Shown here piece by piece: positions 13,676-13,853 of a DNA stretch of 13,853 nt; position 1 is the first letter of the stretch; each line of letters opens with the position of its first letter. The notes below the pieces were generated by a model. The model was not told the DNA's origin and ran no database searches. It saw only the letters and a list, made by a program, of their open reading frames with translations. The position numbers and the translations under genes were made by a program. The DNA lies in assembly GCA_021813225.1 (NCBI GenBank), contig JAKALH010000028.1, positions 1 to 13,853 of the forward strand, read 5' to 3'. This DNA comes from Chloroflexota bacterium (GTDB lineage Bacteria > Chloroflexota > Anaerolineae > J036 > Brachytrichaceae).

Positions 13676-13853
13676 CTATTGTGTGACAACAACGGGCGCG
13701 TCGCTGTAGATCGTCGTGGTGTTGTAACCGTTGTTGATATCGACGCTGATGTAGTAGGTTCCCGCCGCCACACCGCTGGTATTCCAGGCATATGGCAGCG
13801 ATGAATCCGCTGCCGCCGCGCCCGCGTACCGCGCCATTGCGATTGGCAGGTAG
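13676..13853 (-). CDS. C-terminus of a probable exported protein (5' end beyond window)
   Basis: Reverse-strand frame open from the right edge (first whole codon at 13852) to TAG at 13678-13676, giving 58 residues. It begins YLPIAMARYAG, resembling the Tyr-Leu-Pro segments of Chloroflexota secreted proteins. It continues with an Ig-like/fibronectin-like beta pattern: YAWNTSGVAAGTYYISVDI (21-39), then NNGYNTTT, and ends DAPVVVTQ. The GTYYISVDI strand and the following Asn/Thr-rich turn suggest a surface or secreted repeat domain. No catalytic residue is visible and the main body of the protein is missing, so no function is assigned. It converges on the glycosyltransferase cluster and is not part of that operon. 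Confidence 0.7.
   Translation of the reverse strand, partial: YLPIAMARYAGAAAADSSLPYAWNTSGVAAGTYYISVDINNGYNTTTIYSDAPVVVTQ

Noticed and set aside
12967..13791. Reverse open frame of 274 codons overlapping the end of the GT2-GT4 gene and the right-edge gene
   Set aside because: In the right-edge region a different reverse frame gives a sensible beta-rich C-terminus; this one runs antisense to a conserved GT4 domain.

Overview
The window looks like a chromosomal segment of a moderately GC-rich bacterium, most likely a member of the Chloroflexota. This is inferred from two things. The aspartate-semialdehyde dehydrogenase is of the archaeal/fungal-like type found in that phylum. The secreted-protein fragment at the right edge begins with a Tyr-Leu-Pro-Ile stretch resembling the 'YLPL' segments common in Chloroflexota exported proteins. 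The large fused glycosyltransferases fit too, but are not diagnostic. Species cannot be named from the sequence alone.

Layout: bases 1-2209 carry a leftward unit: a ComEA-like helix-hairpin-helix lipoprotein, then asd, then the first 233 codons of a UDP-glucose/nucleotide-sugar dehydrogenase that runs off the left edge. A 47-bp divergent region (2210-2256) separates it from a rightward cluster of seven closely spaced genes (2257-13632). These are a coiled-coil methyltransferase, rfbD (dTDP-4-dehydrorhamnose reductase), a Wzt-type ABC ATPase with a C-terminal extension, a 1225-residue GT4-GT2-GT4 glycosyltransferase, a small membrane-anchored protein, a polytopic GT-C type glycosyltransferase, and an 808-residue GT2-GT4 glycosyltransferase. 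A convergent leftward gene, of which only the last 58 codons are present, ends 43 bp beyond it.

How it may work together (inference): the rightward cluster reads as a cell-surface polysaccharide assembly and export locus. RfbD and the dehydrogenase supply nucleotide sugars (dTDP-rhamnose, UDP-glucuronate). Five cytoplasmic-type glycosyltransferase domains, packed into two polypeptides, build the chain. The methyltransferase with its coiled coil and basic amphipathic tail resembles in layout the chain-terminating WbdD proteins of ABC-exported O-antigens. The Wzt C-terminal domain is the kind that recognises such a capped end. The GT-C enzyme with its extracytoplasmic partner could add a lipid-linked sugar outside the membrane after export. 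The permease partner (Wzm), the initiating phosphosugar transferase, and RfbA/B/C are not in the window.

I saw no tRNA, rRNA, CRISPR array, insertion sequence or prophage signal. The strongest leads are the methyltransferase/Wzt capping hypothesis, the triple glycosyltransferase whose third domain lacks the usual glutamate, and the small-protein/GT-C pair.
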